Made by a program: the position numbers and the translations under genes
Assembly: GCA_947498595.1 (NCBI GenBank)
Contig: CANMKX010000002.1
Coordinates: 124,001 to 188,000 of the forward strand
Source of the DNA: an uncultured Aquimarina sp.
Lineage (GTDB): Bacteria > Bacteroidota > Bacteroidia > Flavobacteriales > Flavobacteriaceae
Direction: 5' to 3'
Length of the DNA stretch: 64,000 bases
The notes under the pieces: generated by a model
What the model was told of the DNA's origin: nothing
What the model saw: only the letters and a program-made list of their open reading frames with translations
Database searches by the model: none
Part shown: positions 61,946 to 64,000 of the stretch, in pieces
Position numbering within the stretch: position 1 is the first letter of the stretch
Layout: each line of letters opens with the position of its first letter

Positions 61946-63871
61946 TTATATTCTGTTCTCTAATGACTCTATCTGCTCTTGCAAGGATTCCCAATCTTCC
62001 ATTGCTTCATCCAATTGATCTTTTTTACCTTGATAATTTTCAAAAAAATTAGGAGTGGCTATTGTTTTATCATAATCACTTGCTAATTCGTCATCTATCT
62101 TTTTAATTTCTTTTTCTAATTTACTAACCTTTGCTTCTATATTGCTTAGTTTATTATTCAGTGATTTCAGTTTCTTCTGTTCCTGATATGATAATTTTGC
62201 TTCTGTTTTTTCTGTAGTTATCGTTTTTGCTTCTTTATCTCTTTTTTCAACTTCTCTTAGATTTGCTACTTTTCGCTCTTCTAGATAAAAATCTATATCT
62301 CCTAAATACTCTTTTATTTTTCTATCCTTAAACTCATATACAGTTGTAGTTAGGCCTTGTAAAAAATCTCTATCATGAGATACTAATAATAGTGTTCCTT
62401 CAAAATTATTAAGAGCTTCTTTTAATACATTTTTTGATTTGATATCAAGATGGTTTGTTGGTTCATCCATTACCAAAACGTTAAAAGGTTGTAATAACAT
62501 TTTACATAATGCTAAACGATTACGCTCCCCTCCAGATAATACTTTTACCTTTTTATCAACTTCATCTCCTCTAAATAAAAATGATCCTAGCATATCACGA
62601 ACTTTACTTCTTGTTTTTTCGTTAGCAGCATGAATCATTGTCTCTTCTATAGTTAGTTCTCCATCTAGATATTCTGCCTGATTTTGAGCAAAATATCCTA
62701 TTTCTACATTATGCCCTAACTTAAGATTTCCTGTATGAGAAATTTCATCTATAATAATTTTGGCTAAGGTTGATTTCCCTTGCCCATTTTGTCCTACAAA
62801 TGCTATCTTTGAACCTCTTTCAACTAAAAGATCTATTTCTTTAAGAATTTCTTTATCTCCGTAATTTTTACCAATGTTTTCTGCTTCTACAACTACTTTT
62901 CCAGGTTGTATACTAATAGGAAACGTTATATTCATTACAGCATTATCATCTTCATCTACTTGAATTCGCTCAACCTTATCTAATTTTTTGATTAGTGATT
63001 GCGCCATAGAAGCTTTTGTTGCTTTAGCTCTAAATTTCTCTATTAATTTTTCTGTTTGTTCTATTTGCTTAGCTTGATTTTTTTGTGCTGCCAACTGTTG
63101 TTCTCGCATTTCTTCTCGCAAGATCAAATACTTTGAATAAGGTTTATTGTAATCGTATATTCTTCCTAATGATATTTCAATAGTACGGTTTGTTACATTA
63201 TCCAAAAACATCTTATCATGAGATACTATTACAACAGCTCCCGAATAGTTTTTTAAAAAATTTTCTAACCATATGATTGATTCTATATCTAAATGGTTTG
63301 TAGGCTCATCTAATAATAGAATATCATTATTTTGTAGTAATAGTTTAGCCAATTCTATACGCATACGCCATCCACCAGAAAAAGTATCTGTCAATCGATC
63401 AAAATCATCTGCTGTAAAACCTAGCCCTTGTAACACTCGTTCAGTTTCCCCTTTATAGTTATACCCTCCTAGAACTTCGTAACGTTGTGTAAAATCACTC
63501 AAATCAGCTATCAGTTTACTATAACTATCGCTTTCATAATCGGTTCTTGTTGCTAATTGTTCATTAATTGCATCAATATCTCTTTCGATTTTTTTAATTT
63601 CTACAAAAGCTTCATAGGATTCTTCTAATACTGTACGTCCTTGAATAAAATCAATGTCTTGTTTTAGAAAACCTATACTTATTTCTTTATCTAATGCTAT
63701 TTGTCCAGAATCTGGCTCTTGTTCTTTAGATAAAATTTTTAACATTGTAGATTTACCTGCTCCATTCTTTCCTATAAGTCCTACTCGATCTCCAGCTCCT
63801 AATCTAAAAGTGATATCTTCAAATAAATATTCTCCTCCAAATGAAATTGATAAGTTATGTATATTTAGCAT
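61946..63871 (-). CDS. ABC-F family ATPase (Uup/EttA-like)
   Basis: 641 residues from the ATG at 63871 (MLNIHNLSISFGG). Two ABC domains: Walker A GKNGAGKST and GQNGQGKST, signatures FSGGWRMR and LSGGERNR, Walker B LLLDEPTNHLD and LVMDEPTNHLD, joined by the ABC-F linker with a KEYLGDIDFYLEER region, and a C-terminal coiled coil. No membrane domain. ABC-F proteins act on ribosomes, and some confer antibiotic protection. Confidence 0.93.
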   Translation of the reverse strand: MLNIHNLSISFGGEYLFEDITFRLGAGDRVGLIGKNGAGKSTMLKILSKEQEPDSGQIALDKEISIGFLKQDIDFIQGRTVLEESYEAFVEIKKIERDIDAINEQLATRTDYESDSYSKLIADLSDFTQRYEVLGGYNYKGETERVLQGLGFTADDFDRLTDTFSGGWRMRIELAKLLLQNNDILLLDEPTNHLDIESIIWLENFLKNYSGAVVIVSHDKMFLDNVTNRTIEISLGRIYDYNKPYSKYLILREEMREQQLAAQKNQAKQIEQTEKLIEKFRAKATKASMAQSLIKKLDKVERIQVDEDDNAVMNITFPISIQPGKVVVEAENIGKNYGDKEILKEIDLLVERGSKIAFVGQNGQGKSTLAKIIIDEISHTGNLKLGHNVEIGYFAQNQAEYLDGELTIEETMIHAANEKTRSKVRDMLGSFLFRGDEVDKKVKVLSGGERNRLALCKMLLQPFNVLVMDEPTNHLDIKSKNVLKEALNNFEGTLLLVSHDRDFLQGLTTTVYEFKDRKIKEYLGDIDFYLEERKVANLREVEKRDKEAKTITTEKTEAKLSYQEQKKLKSLNNKLSNIEAKVSKLEKEIKKIDDELASDYDKTIATPNFFENYQGKKDQLDEAMEDWESLQEQIESLENRI

Positions 63872-64000
63872 TCTTATGATTCTTATTTCTGCAAAGATGC
63901 TCAATTTTAAACGATCTTAAAAACGTCTTTAAACTTAGTCTAATAAATCTTTTCTTTATTCGGTTATTTTTGCTTAAATCCCGATATTTGTAATACAAAT

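Overview
The window looks like chromosome from an AT-rich member of the Bacteroidota, most likely a marine Flavobacteriaceae. The evidence is a PorP/SprF-type protein, OmpA/PD40 proteins, a metallopeptidase with a type IX secretion (T9SS) C-terminal sorting tail, YceI, and a general lack of Shine-Dalgarno sequences. The genus cannot be fixed from the sequence alone.

Layout. (1) 1-17.4 kb is ordinary chromosome: the end of a TPR protein, YceI, an uncharacterised operon (DUF3293, an aromatic-hydroxylase-like protein and an adenosylhomocysteinase-like protein), a Crp-family regulator, two paralogous HTH regulators around a small two-gene module, a DinB-like protein, a SpoU methyltransferase, a PD40/TPR protein, an M36 peptidase, and an OmpA-PD40/PorP operon. 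(2) 17.83-55.02 kb is a ~37 kb integrative mobilizable element inserted in the initiator tRNA gene. It is bounded by 47-bp identical copies of the tRNA 3' half. (3) 55.0-64 kb is chromosome again: tRNA-fMet, a MarR-led RND efflux operon, and an ABC-F/MarR pair.

The element, left to right: tyrosine integrase; RadC-like JAMM protein; HTH; small ORFs; large serine recombinase; a three-gene block (GajA-like OLD-TOPRIM nuclease, GajB-like UvrD helicase, and a GHKL ATPase fused to a PD-(D/E)XK-like domain); a ParE/RelE-type toxin-antitoxin pair; a two-gene nuclease-like cargo framed by ~0.95 kb diverged direct repeats; a lipopeptide/membrane-protein pair; a phage-type repressor with small regulators; a VgrG plus PAAR-like (DUF4280) nuclease-toxin cassette with immunity genes; a palindrome-rich 408-bp gap; a DUF262/DUF1524 (GmrSD-like) gene with an unknown partner; a mobilization operon (T4CP, relaxase, MobC-like, vWA lipoprotein, membrane proteins); and a TPR membrane protein. 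No conjugation pore genes are visible, so the element is probably mobilized by a helper.

The genes fit an element that spends its cargo on defence and competition: a Gabija-like system with an extra gene, a second possible two-gene nuclease system, a modification-dependent-type restriction gene, and a contractile-injection effector cassette. The points most worth following are the Gabija plus GHKL-nuclease triplet, the repeat-framed nuclease pair with its duplicated structured non-coding block, and the right end of the element. At that end an integrase arm-like repeat overlaps the stop codon of the TPR gene, and a decayed copy of the same end lies outside the element on the left.
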